A DNA stretch of 64,000 nucleotides from an uncultured Gammaproteobacteria bacterium (lineage in GTDB: Bacteria; Pseudomonadota; Gammaproteobacteria; Pseudomonadales; Pseudohongiellaceae): NCBI GenBank assembly GCA_937898685.1, contig CALEJT010000045.1:1-64000 (forward strand), in the 5' to 3' direction. The notes beneath the pieces were generated by a model, which was not told the origin of the DNA, searched no databases, and saw nothing but the letters and a program-made list of their open reading frames with translations. Made by a program: the position numbers and the translations under genes. The stretch's first letter is position 1. Each line of letters begins with the position of its first letter. Shown here piece after piece: positions 1-8,502 of this stretch.

Positions 1-2572
1 CATCCTGCTCGGCGCTACCTTCGACAGGGGAACTGCCGTCGTCTTCGGGCTCGTTCACACGCTCCACACCGACGAGACGCTCACCTTCCTTCAGCTTGAT
101 CAGACGCACGCCCTGCGTGTTACGCCCCTGCAGACTGACTTCATCGACACGGGTACGTACGAGCGTACCCTTGTCGCTGATCAGCATGATTTCGTCGCCT
201 TCGAACACCTGCAACGCACCGACGATGGCGCCGTTGCGCGCGCTGGCCTGAATGCCGATCACACCCTGGCCGGCGCGACCTTTGACCGGGAACTCTTCGA
301 CCGCCGTACGTTTGCCGTAGCCGTTCTCGCTCACGGCGAGAATCTGACCACCGGGCTGCGGGATGATCATGTCCACCATGCGCTGGCCTTCGAGCAGACG
401 GATGCCGCGGACACCGCGCGACACACGCCCCATCGGACGCACCGTGCTTTCGTGGAAACGCACGGCCTTGCCGGAGCTGCTGTAGAGCATCACATCGCAG
501 TCGCCGGTGGTGATGGCAGTCTTCACCAGCACGTCGCCTTCATCCAGCTCGATGGCCTTCAGACCAACACTGCGCTGATTGGAGAAAGCGGTGAGCTCGG
601 TTTTCTTGACCGTTCCGTTCGCGGTGGCCATGAAGATGTAGTGGCCTTCGGTGTATTCGCGGATCGGCAAGAGACTCGTGATGCTCTCGCCTTCTTCGAG
701 CGGCAACAGGTTCACGATGGGCTTGCCGCGCGAGGTGCGGCTCGCGACGGGAATCTGGTAGACCTTCAACCAATAGACTTTGCCACGCGAGGAGAAACAC
801 AGCAGCGTATCGTGCGTGCTGGCCACGAGCAGATGCGCCACGTGGTCTTCATCCTTCACTGCGGCCGCAGCCTTGCCCATGCCACCACGGCGCTGCGCCT
901 GGTAGTCGCTGAGCGGCTGGCTCTTGGCATAACCACCATGCGAAATCGTCACCACGCGATCTTCTTCGGTGATCAGATCTTCGATGGTGAAATCCTGCTG
1001 CGAAGCCATGATCTCGGTGCGACGATCGTCACCGTAGTTGTTGCTGATTTCCTCGAGCTCGCCGCGGATCACTTCCATCAGACGTTCGTCGCTGGCGAGG
1101 ATGCCGAGGAAGTCGGCGATCTGACGCAGCAGTTCCTGATAGTCGCTGATGAGTTTTTCGTGCTCGAGACCGGTCAGGCGATGCAGACGCAGTTCGAGGA
1201 TGGCCTGTGCCTGTTCCGGCGACAGGTAATAGGCGCTGCCCTGCAGACCGTACTGCGACGGCAGGTCATCGGGACGACAGGCATTCGGACCGGCTTCGTC
1301 GAGCAACTTCATCACGCCTTCCGAACTCCACGCCCGCGCCAACAATTTTTCCTTGGCTTCGGCGGCACTCGGCGAGGTCTTGATCAGCTCGATCACCTCA
1401 TCGATGTTGGCGAGTGCAACGGCCAGACCTTCGAGGATGTGGCCACGTTCGCGAGCCTTGCGCAGCAGGTAGACGGTACGGCGGGTGACGACTTCGCGAC
1501 GATGATTGATGAAGGCCTGCAGCATCTCCTTCAGGTTGAGCAGCCGCGGCTGACCGTCCACCAGCGCCACCATGTTGACGCCGAACACCACCTGCATCTG
1601 CGTCTGGGCGTAGAGGTTGTTGATCACCACCTCACTCATTTCGCCCTTGCGCAGTTCGATCACGATGCGCATGCCCTCTTTGTCGGACTCATCGCGCAGC
1701 TCCGTGATGCCTTCGATCTGTTTTTCCTTGACGAGCTCGGCGATACGTTCGATCAGGCGCGCTTTGTTCACCTGATACGGCAGCTCGGTGACGATGATGC
1801 TCTGCTTACCGGTGCGCTCGTCTTCTTCGATCGTGGTGCGCGCACGCACGTAGAGTTTGCCGCGGCCCGTGCGATAGGCCTGCACGATGCCGGCACGACC
1901 ATTGATGATGCCGGCGGTCGGAAAATCGGGACCCGTCACGTATTCCATCAGCTCGTCGACGGTGATGGAGGGGTTGGCCATCACGGCGATGCAGGCGGTG
2001 ATGACCTCGCGCATGTTGTGCGGCGGAATGTTGGTGGCCATGCCCACGGCGATACCGGAGGAGCCGTTCACCAGCAGGTTGGGCACCTTGGTCGGCAGCA
2101 CCACGGGAATCTTTTCGGTGCCATCGTAGTTGTCGGTGAAGTCGACGGTTTCCTTGTCGAGGTCGGCCATCAGATCATGCGCCAGACGCTCCATGCGGAT
2201 CTCGGTGTAACGCATGGCCGCCGCAGCGTCGCCATCCACCGAACCGAAGTTACCCTGACCATCCACCAACGGATAACGCAGCGAAAAATCCTGCGCCATG
2301 CGCACGATGGTTTCGTAGACGGCGGAATCGCCGTGCGGATGGTATTTACCGATGACGTCGCCCACGACACGGGCGGACTTCTTGTAGGGCTTGTTCCAGT
2401 CGTTGCCGAGTTCGCTCATCGCGAACAACACGCGTCGATGTACGGGCTTCAGACCATCACGCACGTCCGGCAGAGCGCGTCCGATGATTACGCTCATGGC
2501 GTAATCGAGATAGGACTGCCGCATTTCGCTTTCGATGGTGACGGACTGGATCTGATCGTGGTTTTCAGCCAT
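1..2572 (-). CDS. gyrA: DNA gyrase subunit A, 3' end cut off by the window
   Basis: Catalytic subunit of DNA gyrase, which introduces negative supercoils into DNA with GyrB. Reading the minus strand from the ATG at 2572 gives 857 codons with no stop, so only the last few residues should be missing (the family is usually about 860-890). The N-terminus MAENHDQIQS leads into the winged-helix breakage-reunion domain. The motif HPHGDSAVYD is present, followed by the active-site tyrosine in AAMRYTEIRM. The quinolone-resistance positions read as serine and aspartate (E. coli S83 and D87 equivalents), the usual sensitive form. The last third is the C-terminal beta-pinwheel that wraps DNA. A 731-residue open frame on the opposite strand is a by-product of codon bias. 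It is divergent from mtaD. Identity is secure. Confidence 0.97.
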   Translation of the reverse strand, partial: MAENHDQIQSVTIESEMRQSYLDYAMSVIIGRALPDVRDGLKPVHRRVLFAMSELGNDWNKPYKKSARVVGDVIGKYHPHGDSAVYETIVRMAQDFSLRYPLVDGQGNFGSVDGDAAAAMRYTEIRMERLAHDLMADLDKETVDFTDNYDGTEKIPVVLPTKVPNLLVNGSSGIAVGMATNIPPHNMREVITACIAVMANPSITVDELMEYVTGPDFPTAGIINGRAGIVQAYRTGRGKLYVRARTTIEEDERTGKQSIIVTELPYQVNKARLIERIAELVKEKQIEGITELRDESDKEGMRIVIELRKGEMSEVVINNLYAQTQMQVVFGVNMVALVDGQPRLLNLKEMLQAFINHRREVVTRRTVYLLRKARERGHILEGLAVALANIDEVIELIKTSPSAAEAKEKLLARAWSSEGVMKLLDEAGPNACRPDDLPSQYGLQGSAYYLSPEQAQAILELRLHRLTGLEHEKLISDYQELLRQIADFLGILASDERLMEVIRGELEEISNNYGDDRRTEIMASQQDFTIEDLITEEDRVVTISHGGYAKSQPLSDYQAQRRGGMGKAAAAVKDEDHVAHLLVASTHDTLLCFSSRGKVYWLKVYQIPVASRTSRGKPIVNLLPLEEGESITSLLPIREYTEGHYIFMATANGTVKKTELTAFSNQRSVGLKAIELDEGDVLVKTAITTGDCDVMLYSSSGKAVRFHESTVRPMGRVSRGVRGIRLLEGQRMVDMIIPQPGGQILAVSENGYGKRTAVEEFPVKGRAGQGVIGIQASARNGAIVGALQVFEGDEIMLISDKGTLVRTRVDEVSLQGRNTQGVRLIKLKEGERLVGVERVNEPEDDGSSPVEGSAEQD

Positions 2573-2654
2573 GCCTGTTACGTCTTCCCCGCCCCTGCAA
2601 GCCAACGCGCAAGGGGCTCGGGAGCCATCGCGTGTCGCAGCAGTTAAGCATTTG

Positions 2655-2684
2655 ATTGAATTTGGTTTTTCACCAGTTTGACAA
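2655..2684 (-). promoter_or_regulatory. Possible sigma-70 promoter for gyrA
   Basis: On the minus strand a -35-like TTGTCA (2684-2679) is followed after 18 bases by TTCAAT (2660-2655), 4 of 6 to the consensus -10. It lies 83 bases ahead of the gyrA start codon. The match is moderate. Confidence 0.3.
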
Positions 2685-2718
2685 GCCGCGAATGCTAGCA
2701 CGGATGCGGGTCAGCCGC

Positions 2719-2724
2719 TATACT
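2719..2724 (+). promoter_or_regulatory. Possible -10 element ahead of mtaD
   Basis: TATACT lies 29 bases ahead of the preferred mtaD start codon. No convincing -35 lies 16-18 bases upstream. A TTGACA at 2678-2683 is too far away to pair with it. Confidence 0.25.
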
Positions 2725-2752
2725 CGCGCACTCTTCGTTGGCAGGTCCCTGC

Positions 2753-4099
2753 ATGCACAACTCCAATTCCATCGAGCCTCGAGCGGATGTGCTTCTTCAT
2801 CCCCGCTGGCTGCTACCGATGACCAGCCCCGGCCTGGTACTGCAAGGACATTCGCTTGCGCTCGCGGGCTCACGCATCGTTGCGATCGGGCCGACCGAGG
2901 AATTGCGCGCGCAGCATCCCGCGGCACAGGAAATCACGCTGTCGTCGCATGTACTCATGCCCGGCTTCATCAATGCGCACACGCATGCGCCGATGGCGCT
3001 GTTGCGCGGCTATGCCGATGATCTGCCGCTGCAACCATGGCTCGAGCAGAAAATCTGGCCGGCGGAAAGTCTCATCATGGGTGAGGATTACGTGGCCGAC
3101 GGCACGCGCCTCGCGATCGCGGAAATGCTGCTCGGTGGTACCACCACCTTCACCGACATGTATTTCTTCGCCGATCAAACCGCGCGCGTCGCCGACGAAC
3201 TCGGCATCCGTGCTCAGCTCGCCAGCCCCGTGTTCGACTTCCCCACCTCCTGGGCCAACGATCCCGACGAATACATTGCCAAGGCGACCTCACTGCACGA
3301 TCGCTATCGCAATCATGAGCGCATCGACGTGATGCTCGGGCCACACGCACCCTACACCGTGTCCGATGCACCGCTGCGCAAACTTGCCGTACTGGCGGAA
3401 GAACTCGACGTGGGCGTGCACATCCATCTGCACGAAAACGCCGAGGAAATCACGCAGGCACTCAAGACCTATGGACTGCGCCCCATTCAGCGTCTGGCGC
3501 AGCTCGATCTGTTGAGCCCGCGTCTTCAGGCGGTGCACATGACGCAGCTCGAACCTGCCGACATCGAGCTGCTCGCGGCGCACCAGGTGAACGTCGTGCA
3601 CTGCCCCGCGTCCAACATGAAGCTCGCAAGCGGTGTGTGTCCCGTACACGAATTATTGGAAGCCGGCGTGAATGTAGCGCTCGGCACCGACGGCTGTGCC
3701 AGCAACAACGGTCTCGACATGCTGGCCGACACCAAACTCGCCGCCCTGCTCGCCAAGAGTGCGACCGGCAATGCCGCTGCCGTGAGTGCCTGGCAGGCTT
3801 TGGCGATGATAACGCGCAACGGTGCCATCGCACTTGGACTGGAACAGCAACTGGGCACGCTGGAAGAAGGCAAACTGGCTGATCTCATTGCGATCGATCT
3901 CGACCATCCGCAGACGCAGCCGGTGTACGATCCGGTCTCGACCCTGGTGTACAGCGCCAATCGTTCTCAGGTGAGCCACGTGTGGGTGCATGGCCAATTG
4001 CTCGTGCGCGAGCATCGCCTCACCCGTCTCGATTTCGCCGATTGTGTGGCCCGCGCCGAACGCTGGGGCCAGCACATCACGGCCGCTACGACGAAGTAA
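2753..4099 (+). CDS. mtaD: 5-methylthioadenosine/S-adenosylhomocysteine deaminase
   Basis: Zinc-dependent amidohydrolase of the TrzA/Ssn family that deaminates methylthioadenosine and S-adenosylhomocysteine, a step of nucleoside salvage after SAM use. The product is 448 residues. Visible are the metal motif NAHTHAPM (His76 and His78), the conserved HIHLHENAEE segment, HCPASNMKLASG, and LGTDGCASNN with the catalytic aspartate. I chose the ATG at 2753; a TTG five codons earlier (2738) is possible, and neither has a strong ribosome binding site. The stop lies 4 bases ahead of ubiG, so the two are probably co-transcribed. In Pseudomonas the same gene sits between gyrA and ubiG with mtnA beside it; mtnA is absent here. 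The exact substrate is a family inference. Confidence 0.88.
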   Translation: MHNSNSIEPRADVLLHPRWLLPMTSPGLVLQGHSLALAGSRIVAIGPTEELRAQHPAAQEITLSSHVLMPGFINAHTHAPMALLRGYADDLPLQPWLEQKIWPAESLIMGEDYVADGTRLAIAEMLLGGTTTFTDMYFFADQTARVADELGIRAQLASPVFDFPTSWANDPDEYIAKATSLHDRYRNHERIDVMLGPHAPYTVSDAPLRKLAVLAEELDVGVHIHLHENAEEITQALKTYGLRPIQRLAQLDLLSPRLQAVHMTQLEPADIELLAAHQVNVVHCPASNMKLASGVCPVHELLEAGVNVALGTDGCASNNGLDMLADTKLAALLAKSATGNAAAVSAWQALAMITRNGAIALGLEQQLGTLEEGKLADLIAIDLDHPQTQPVYDPVSTLVYSANRSQVSHVWVHGQLLVREHRLTRLDFADCVARAERWGQHITAATTK

Positions 4100-4103
4100 C
4101 GAC

Positions 4104-4823
4104 ATGAACCAAACAACCGCACAGAACGTAGATCACGCCGAAATCGCCAAGTTCGAAAAACTGGCGGCACGTTGGTGGGATCGCAACAGCGAATTCAAAC
4201 CGCTGCACGACATCAACCCACTGCGCTGCTCCTTCATCGATTCCAAGGTGGAGCTCGCAGGCAAGAACGTGATCGACGTCGGTTGTGGTGGCGGCATTCT
4301 CAGTGAAGCCATGGCCCGCCGCGGCGCCAAGGTCACCGGCATCGACATGGGTGAAGCCCCGCTGGGTGTGGCGCGCCTGCATCTGCTGGAAAGTCAGCTG
4401 GACGTGAACTACGAACGCTCCAGCGCCGAAGACTATGCCGCACGGCATGCCGGTGAATTCGACGTCGTCACCTGTCTCGAAATGCTCGAGCACGTGCCGG
4501 ATCCCGCATCGGTGCTACAGGCCTGCGCCACTCTGCTCAAGCCCGGCGGTCATCTCTTCGTTTCCACCATCAACCGCAATCCGAAGGCCTGGTTGTTTGC
4601 GGTGGTCGGCGCGGAATACGTATTGAACATGCTGCCGCGCGGCACGCACGACTATGCCAAGTTCATCCGCCCCTCCGAACTTGCCGCCTGGGCGCGCGCT
4701 GCCGGGCTCACGCTCGGTGAACTCAAGGGCATGAGCTACAACCCCTTCAGCAAGACCTACAGCCTCGGCTCCGACGTCGACGTCAACTATCTGGCGCACT
4801 TCACCAAGGAAGCGAGCGCCTGA
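4104..4823 (+). CDS. ubiG: Ubiquinone biosynthesis O-methyltransferase
   Basis: SAM-dependent methyltransferase for both O-methylation steps of ubiquinone synthesis, acting at the inner face of the membrane. It is 239 residues, against 240 in E. coli. The N-terminus has the family signature FEKLAARWWDRNSEFKPLHDINPLR. The SAM-binding loop VIDVGCGGGILSEAMA lies at residues 56-71, and EMLEHVPDP marks motif II. The start at 4104 follows the mtaD stop by 4 bases, and the stop overlaps the next gene as TGATG. Longer in-frame starts would run into mtaD and are rejected. Confidence 0.95.
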   Translation: MNQTTAQNVDHAEIAKFEKLAARWWDRNSEFKPLHDINPLRCSFIDSKVELAGKNVIDVGCGGGILSEAMARRGAKVTGIDMGEAPLGVARLHLLESQLDVNYERSSAEDYAARHAGEFDVVTCLEMLEHVPDPASVLQACATLLKPGGHLFVSTINRNPKAWLFAVVGAEYVLNMLPRGTHDYAKFIRPSELAAWARAAGLTLGELKGMSYNPFSKTYSLGSDVDVNYLAHFTKEASA

Positions 4824-5485
4824 TGTTGCAAGCGGTCCTCTTCGATCTCGACGGCACGCTGCTCGACACGCAGGCCGATTTCGCGCTGGTGATCAACCGC
4901 ATGCTCGCAGAGCAGGGCCTGCCCCCGATCGAACCGGCCCGTCTCAGTTCCACCGTTTCGGCCGGCGCCCGCGCGATGCTCAAGGCCGGTTTTCAGCTCA
5001 CCGATGAGTCACCCGAACTCGCCAAACTGCTGACGCGTTTCCTCGACGACTACGAACTGCAGCACAGCGAAGCCCGTCCCTACCCCGGCGTGCCGGAACT
5101 TTTGGCCGCGCTCGAGAATGCGGGACTGCCCTGGGGCATCGTGACCAACAAACCGCGACGCTTCAGCGCGCTGCTGATGCCACGTTTTCCGAGCTTTGCG
5201 CGCTGCGGCTCACTCATTTGCCCCGACGACATCGACAACAAGGGCAAGCCCGATCCAACCGGACTTTGGAAAGCCTGCGAGGAACTGGGAGTCGATCCGA
5301 AGCACTGCGCCTACGTGGGTGATCACCCGCGCGACATCGAAGCGGCGCACAATGCCGGCATGCTCAGCATCGCGGCCGCCTGGGGCTATATTCCGCAAGG
5401 CGATGCGCCGGAGCGTTGGGGCGCAAGTTTCGTTGCCAATGACCCCAACGTATTGCGCGATCATTTGCTGAGCCTGTTGCGCTGA
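4823..5485 (+). CDS. mupP: HAD phosphatase, MupP/Gph type
   Basis: HAD-superfamily phosphatase of 220 residues. The nucleophile motif FDLDGTLLDT (Asp8, Asp10), the TNKP threonine motif, the lysine of KGKPDP and the acidic loop GDHPRDIEAA are all present, with a cap domain after motif I. Annotation pipelines often call this phosphoglycolate phosphatase. In Pseudomonas, however, the gene directly after ubiG is MupP, the MurNAc-6-phosphate phosphatase of the AmgK-MurU cell-wall recycling route, and the position here is identical. The start overlaps the ubiG stop by one base. Assignment to MupP rather than Gph rests on gene order; amgK and murU are not in the window. Confidence 0.75.
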   Translation: MLQAVLFDLDGTLLDTQADFALVINRMLAEQGLPPIEPARLSSTVSAGARAMLKAGFQLTDESPELAKLLTRFLDDYELQHSEARPYPGVPELLAALENAGLPWGIVTNKPRRFSALLMPRFPSFARCGSLICPDDIDNKGKPDPTGLWKACEELGVDPKHCAYVGDHPRDIEAAHNAGMLSIAAAWGYIPQGDAPERWGASFVANDPNVLRDHLLSLLR

Positions 5486-5532
5486 GCGCGCCTTTATTCA
5501 TCACTCACGCCTCATCGGCGAGGGAACCAACG

Positions 5533-6273
5533 ATGTTTCAGTATCAAGCCCCACCCGATCTGCTTCGCGACAAGATCATTCTCGTCACCGGCGCCGGTTC
5601 AGGCCTGGGCCGTGCCGCGGCACTCGCCTACGCACGTCACGGCGCTACCGTGCTGCTCCTGGGTCGCAATGAAGAAAAGCTGAATGCGGTATACGACGCC
5701 ATCGAAGAAGCAGGCGGACCTGAACCTGCCCTTTTCGTGCTCGATCTGGAACGCGCTGACGAAAACAGTTATTTCGAGCTCGCCAACGTGATCAACGACG
5801 AGTTCGGCCGCCTCGATGGCCTGCTGCACAACGCCGGCGTGTTCGCACCGATCCTGCCGCTCGAACATCATTCGCTCGAGTCGTGGCAGCGTATGCTCCA
5901 GGTGAATCTCACCGCACCCTTCGCGATGACGCGCGCCTGTTTGCCGCTGTTGCGTGCATCGGAGTCAGCATCGTTGGTCTTCACCAGCTCCAAGGCCGGA
6001 CGAGAACTACGCGCCTATTGGGGCGGTTATGCCGTCTCCAAGCATGGACTGGAGAATCTGGCAGAGGTCTTCCACCTGGAACTCGAGAACACCACGAAGA
6101 TTCGCGTCAACACGCTCGATCCCGGCCCCTGCGCCACCGCGCTGCGCAAGGTCGGTTTTCCGGCGGAAGATCCCTCCACCCTGCCCAAGCCCGAAGATCT
6201 GATGGCGGTCTATCTGTACCTGATGGGTGACGACAGCAAACACGAGCGCGGCAAGAAGTTCTGCGCGCAGTAA
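5533..6273 (+). CDS. yciK: YciK-type short-chain dehydrogenase
   Basis: Classical NAD(P)-dependent short-chain dehydrogenase of 246 residues. The cofactor motif TGAGSGLG is near residue 19, the NNAG-type segment reads HNAG, and the catalytic set is serine in TSSKAG with Tyr-x-x-x-Lys in YAVSK. The ending with RGKKFC is typical of YciK. A purine-rich GAGGGAA lies ahead of the ATG. The natural substrate of YciK is unknown. It closes the mtaD-ubiG-mupP-yciK run, the same order as in Pseudomonas. Confidence 0.88.
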   Translation: MFQYQAPPDLLRDKIILVTGAGSGLGRAAALAYARHGATVLLLGRNEEKLNAVYDAIEEAGGPEPALFVLDLERADENSYFELANVINDEFGRLDGLLHNAGVFAPILPLEHHSLESWQRMLQVNLTAPFAMTRACLPLLRASESASLVFTSSKAGRELRAYWGGYAVSKHGLENLAEVFHLELENTTKIRVNTLDPGPCATALRKVGFPAEDPSTLPKPEDLMAVYLYLMGDDSKHERGKKFCAQ

Positions 6274-6279
6274 GACCCA

Positions 6280-6316
6280 ATGCAAAACTGCCGCACCTGC
6301 ATGACAAGTGCGGCAG
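6280..6316 (-). terminator. Rho-independent terminator after rluB
   Basis: Perfect 9-base stem CTGCCGCAC (6288-6296) and GTGCGGCAG (6308-6316). Read on the minus strand it is followed by TTTT, so it best serves rluB, though it may act in both directions between the convergent yciK and rluB. Confidence 0.7.
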
Positions 6317-6344
6317 CTAGGGAAGTCCTCTCCAATCTAGTAGA

Positions 6345-7262
6345 TCAGCGCTTCTTGGTACGCGTGCCGGCCCAAGGCCCTTTCGCGCGCGGCTCCGCAA
6401 CGGGAGTCTCGACACGCTTGCGCGAATCGCGCGGCAGGTTGATGCGTTTGTCACCGCGCTTGCGCGCTTCGTAACGTGTACGCAGTTCCAGCAGCTTCGA
6501 CGGCGGACGATAGCGCAGGCCCGCCAAGGCATAGAGCGCCTTCGCTTCGTTGGCGGGCAGTTCGATGAACTTACCCATCTTCACGTAGCTCGGAATCAGG
6601 ATGTTGCCGTAGCGCACGCGCTTGAGTCGGCTCACCTTCAAACCCTGTGATTCCCAGATACGGCGCACTTCGCGATTACGCCCTTCCTGCAACACCACGT
6701 GATACCAGTGGTTCGCGCCTTCGCCGCCGGCGTAGCGAATTTCGTCGAAGTGCGCAACGCCATCTTCGAGCTCCACACCATTGACCATGGCCTGCAGCAT
6801 TTCCTCGGTCACTTCGCCCATCACGCGCACCGCATATTCACGCTCGATCTTGGATGAGGGATGCATCAGGCGATTCGCCAATTCGCCGTCGGTGGTGAAG
6901 AGCAGAAGTCCCGTGGTGTTGATGTCGAGACGACCCACCGCCACCCAACGTGCATTCGCCAGACGCGGCAGATGATCGAACACCGTCGGACGACCTTCCG
7001 GATCGTTGCGCGTGCAGATTTCACCGAGCGGCTTGTTGTAGAGCAGCAGGTACTGTGGTGGCTGCGCCGTGTCGGCGGCGATCTTCTTGCCATCGACGAG
7101 CAGCTTGTCCTGTGGCGTGACACGATCGCCTAGCTTGGCGACCTTGCCGTTGACCTTCACTCGCCCCTCTGCGATCCATTCCTCGATTTCACGGCGCGAA
7201 CCGAGGCCGGCACGCGCCAATACTTTCTGGAGTTTTTCGTCGGGGAGTTTCTTGTTTGCCAT
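6345..7262 (-). CDS. rluB: 23S rRNA pseudouridine 2605 synthase
   Basis: RsuA/RluB-family pseudouridine synthase of 305 residues acting on helix 89 of 23S rRNA. The N-terminus is an S4 RNA-binding domain (LQKVLARAGLGSRREIEEWIA). The catalytic motif GRLDINTTGLLLFTTDG holds the nucleophilic aspartate. A basic tail of about 50 residues rich in Arg and Lys is typical of RluB rather than RluE or RluF. It is the last gene of the scpA-scpB-rluB run, 35 bases after scpB, as in many gammaproteobacteria. Confidence 0.92.
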   Translation of the reverse strand: MANKKLPDEKLQKVLARAGLGSRREIEEWIAEGRVKVNGKVAKLGDRVTPQDKLLVDGKKIAADTAQPPQYLLLYNKPLGEICTRNDPEGRPTVFDHLPRLANARWVAVGRLDINTTGLLLFTTDGELANRLMHPSSKIEREYAVRVMGEVTEEMLQAMVNGVELEDGVAHFDEIRYAGGEGANHWYHVVLQEGRNREVRRIWESQGLKVSRLKRVRYGNILIPSYVKMGKFIELPANEAKALYALAGLRYRPPSKLLELRTRYEARKRGDKRINLPRDSRKRVETPVAEPRAKGPWAGTRTKKR

Positions 7263-7297
7263 TACTCATTTCTCACGAAATTAGGTTGGGCCTTGAA

Positions 7298-8485
7298 TCA
7301 GGACTGTTCTGGTGGTCCTGCGTCAGCGGCTGGTGAGGCGGGATCATCCGCCTCGGCGTTGGTTTCTTCTGACGAAGAAGTTGCAGCTTCCTCTTCCAGA
7401 AGAGAGTGTTGTTCGGCAGGTGACGCTGCTTCCGCCGCATCGAAGTCGGCCTCGGTGGTCAGCACTTCTTCGCCTTCTGCTTCCTCTACAGAAGCAGCAC
7501 CACGCTCCTGCATCAGGCGCGCATCGACTTCGCTGAGAATCTCGCTGATCGGACGCGTGCCGATGGCAGCAGCTGCCGCTGCTTCTTCGTCTTCCGCCAC
7601 TTCATCTTCGCCGGGTTCGGGATCCGGGAATTCGATGATGCGGCCGGCTGGTTTTTCTTCCTCGAGCGAGAGACCACGGTTGATCTCTTCGAGATCGCGG
7701 ATCTCGGAGAGCGGCGGCAATTGATCGAGGCTTTCCAGGTTGAAGTAGTCGAGGAACTGCTTGGTGGTGGCGTACATGGCCGGACGCCCCGGCACATCGC
7801 GATGACCGACCACACGGATCCACTCGTGTTCGAGCAGGGTCTGCACGATCTGCGTGCTGACCGCGACGCCGCGGATTTTTTCGATGTCGCCACGCGTGAT
7901 GGGCTGACGGTATGCAATGATCGACAGCGTTTCCATCAGTGCGCGCGAATAGCGTTGCGGTTTTTCTTCCCACAGACGCGCCACCCACGGTGCCACCTCC
8001 TGCTTCACCTGGAAGCGATAACCGGAGGCGACTTTCTTCAGCTCGTAGCCACGCTCGGCGCAGTTTTCCGCGATGGCAGCGAGCGCCGCTTCGAAAGTCT
8101 TGCGATCGGGACGTTCGTGATCGAGGAACAGGCTTTCCAGACGCTCGATCGGCAACGGTTTACCAAGGGCGAGCAAGGCGCCCTCGATGATCTGCTGCAG
8201 CTTGTCGAGCGCCACTTCGTCACGCTCGAGTTCATCTTCCGCGCGCGCGGGTTGATCGGGCACGTCCACCGGCGCCTCCGACGGCGGCGGTGGAATTTCC
8301 GGAGGATTCTCGATGGGAGTTTCCTGCGGCAGCTCTGCCGGCTTTTCGGTGGGCTTCTCGTCCGGCACTTCCACCGGCTTTTCGACCGGACGTTCCTGCG
8401 GCGGATGCTGTTCCTGCGCCAGATCTTCGGCGCTCACGTCTTCCACCACTTCCTTATCGAGTTCGTTCGAAATCTGTTCGTTCAT
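7298..8485 (-). CDS. scpB: Segregation and condensation protein B with long acidic tails
   Basis: Winged-helix kleisin partner that forms the SMC-ScpA-ScpB condensin. The conserved core (about residues 90-260, including YRQPITRGDIEKIRGV) is intact. The protein is 395 residues, against roughly 180-300 usually. The first 85 residues are Pro/Glu-rich with repeated EKP-type units, and about 120 residues after the core are acidic and Ala/Glu-rich. The start is the ATG at 8485, because GGGAGGA precedes it at ideal distance; an upstream TTG overlapping scpA is less likely. The gap to scpA is 17 bases. What the tails do is unknown. Confidence 0.9.
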   Translation of the reverse strand: MNEQISNELDKEVVEDVSAEDLAQEQHPPQERPVEKPVEVPDEKPTEKPAELPQETPIENPPEIPPPPSEAPVDVPDQPARAEDELERDEVALDKLQQIIEGALLALGKPLPIERLESLFLDHERPDRKTFEAALAAIAENCAERGYELKKVASGYRFQVKQEVAPWVARLWEEKPQRYSRALMETLSIIAYRQPITRGDIEKIRGVAVSTQIVQTLLEHEWIRVVGHRDVPGRPAMYATTKQFLDYFNLESLDQLPPLSEIRDLEEINRGLSLEEEKPAGRIIEFPDPEPGEDEVAEDEEAAAAAAIGTRPISEILSEVDARLMQERGAASVEEAEGEEVLTTEADFDAAEAASPAEQHSLLEEEAATSSSEETNAEADDPASPAADAGPPEQS

Positions 8486-8502
8486 GACTGGTTCCTCCCG
8501 TC

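Noticed and set aside
452..2647. A 731-residue open frame on the plus strand across gyrA
   Set aside because: It is the mirror of the gyrA coding strand in a GC-rich genome; His- and Asp-rich composition with no domain pattern.
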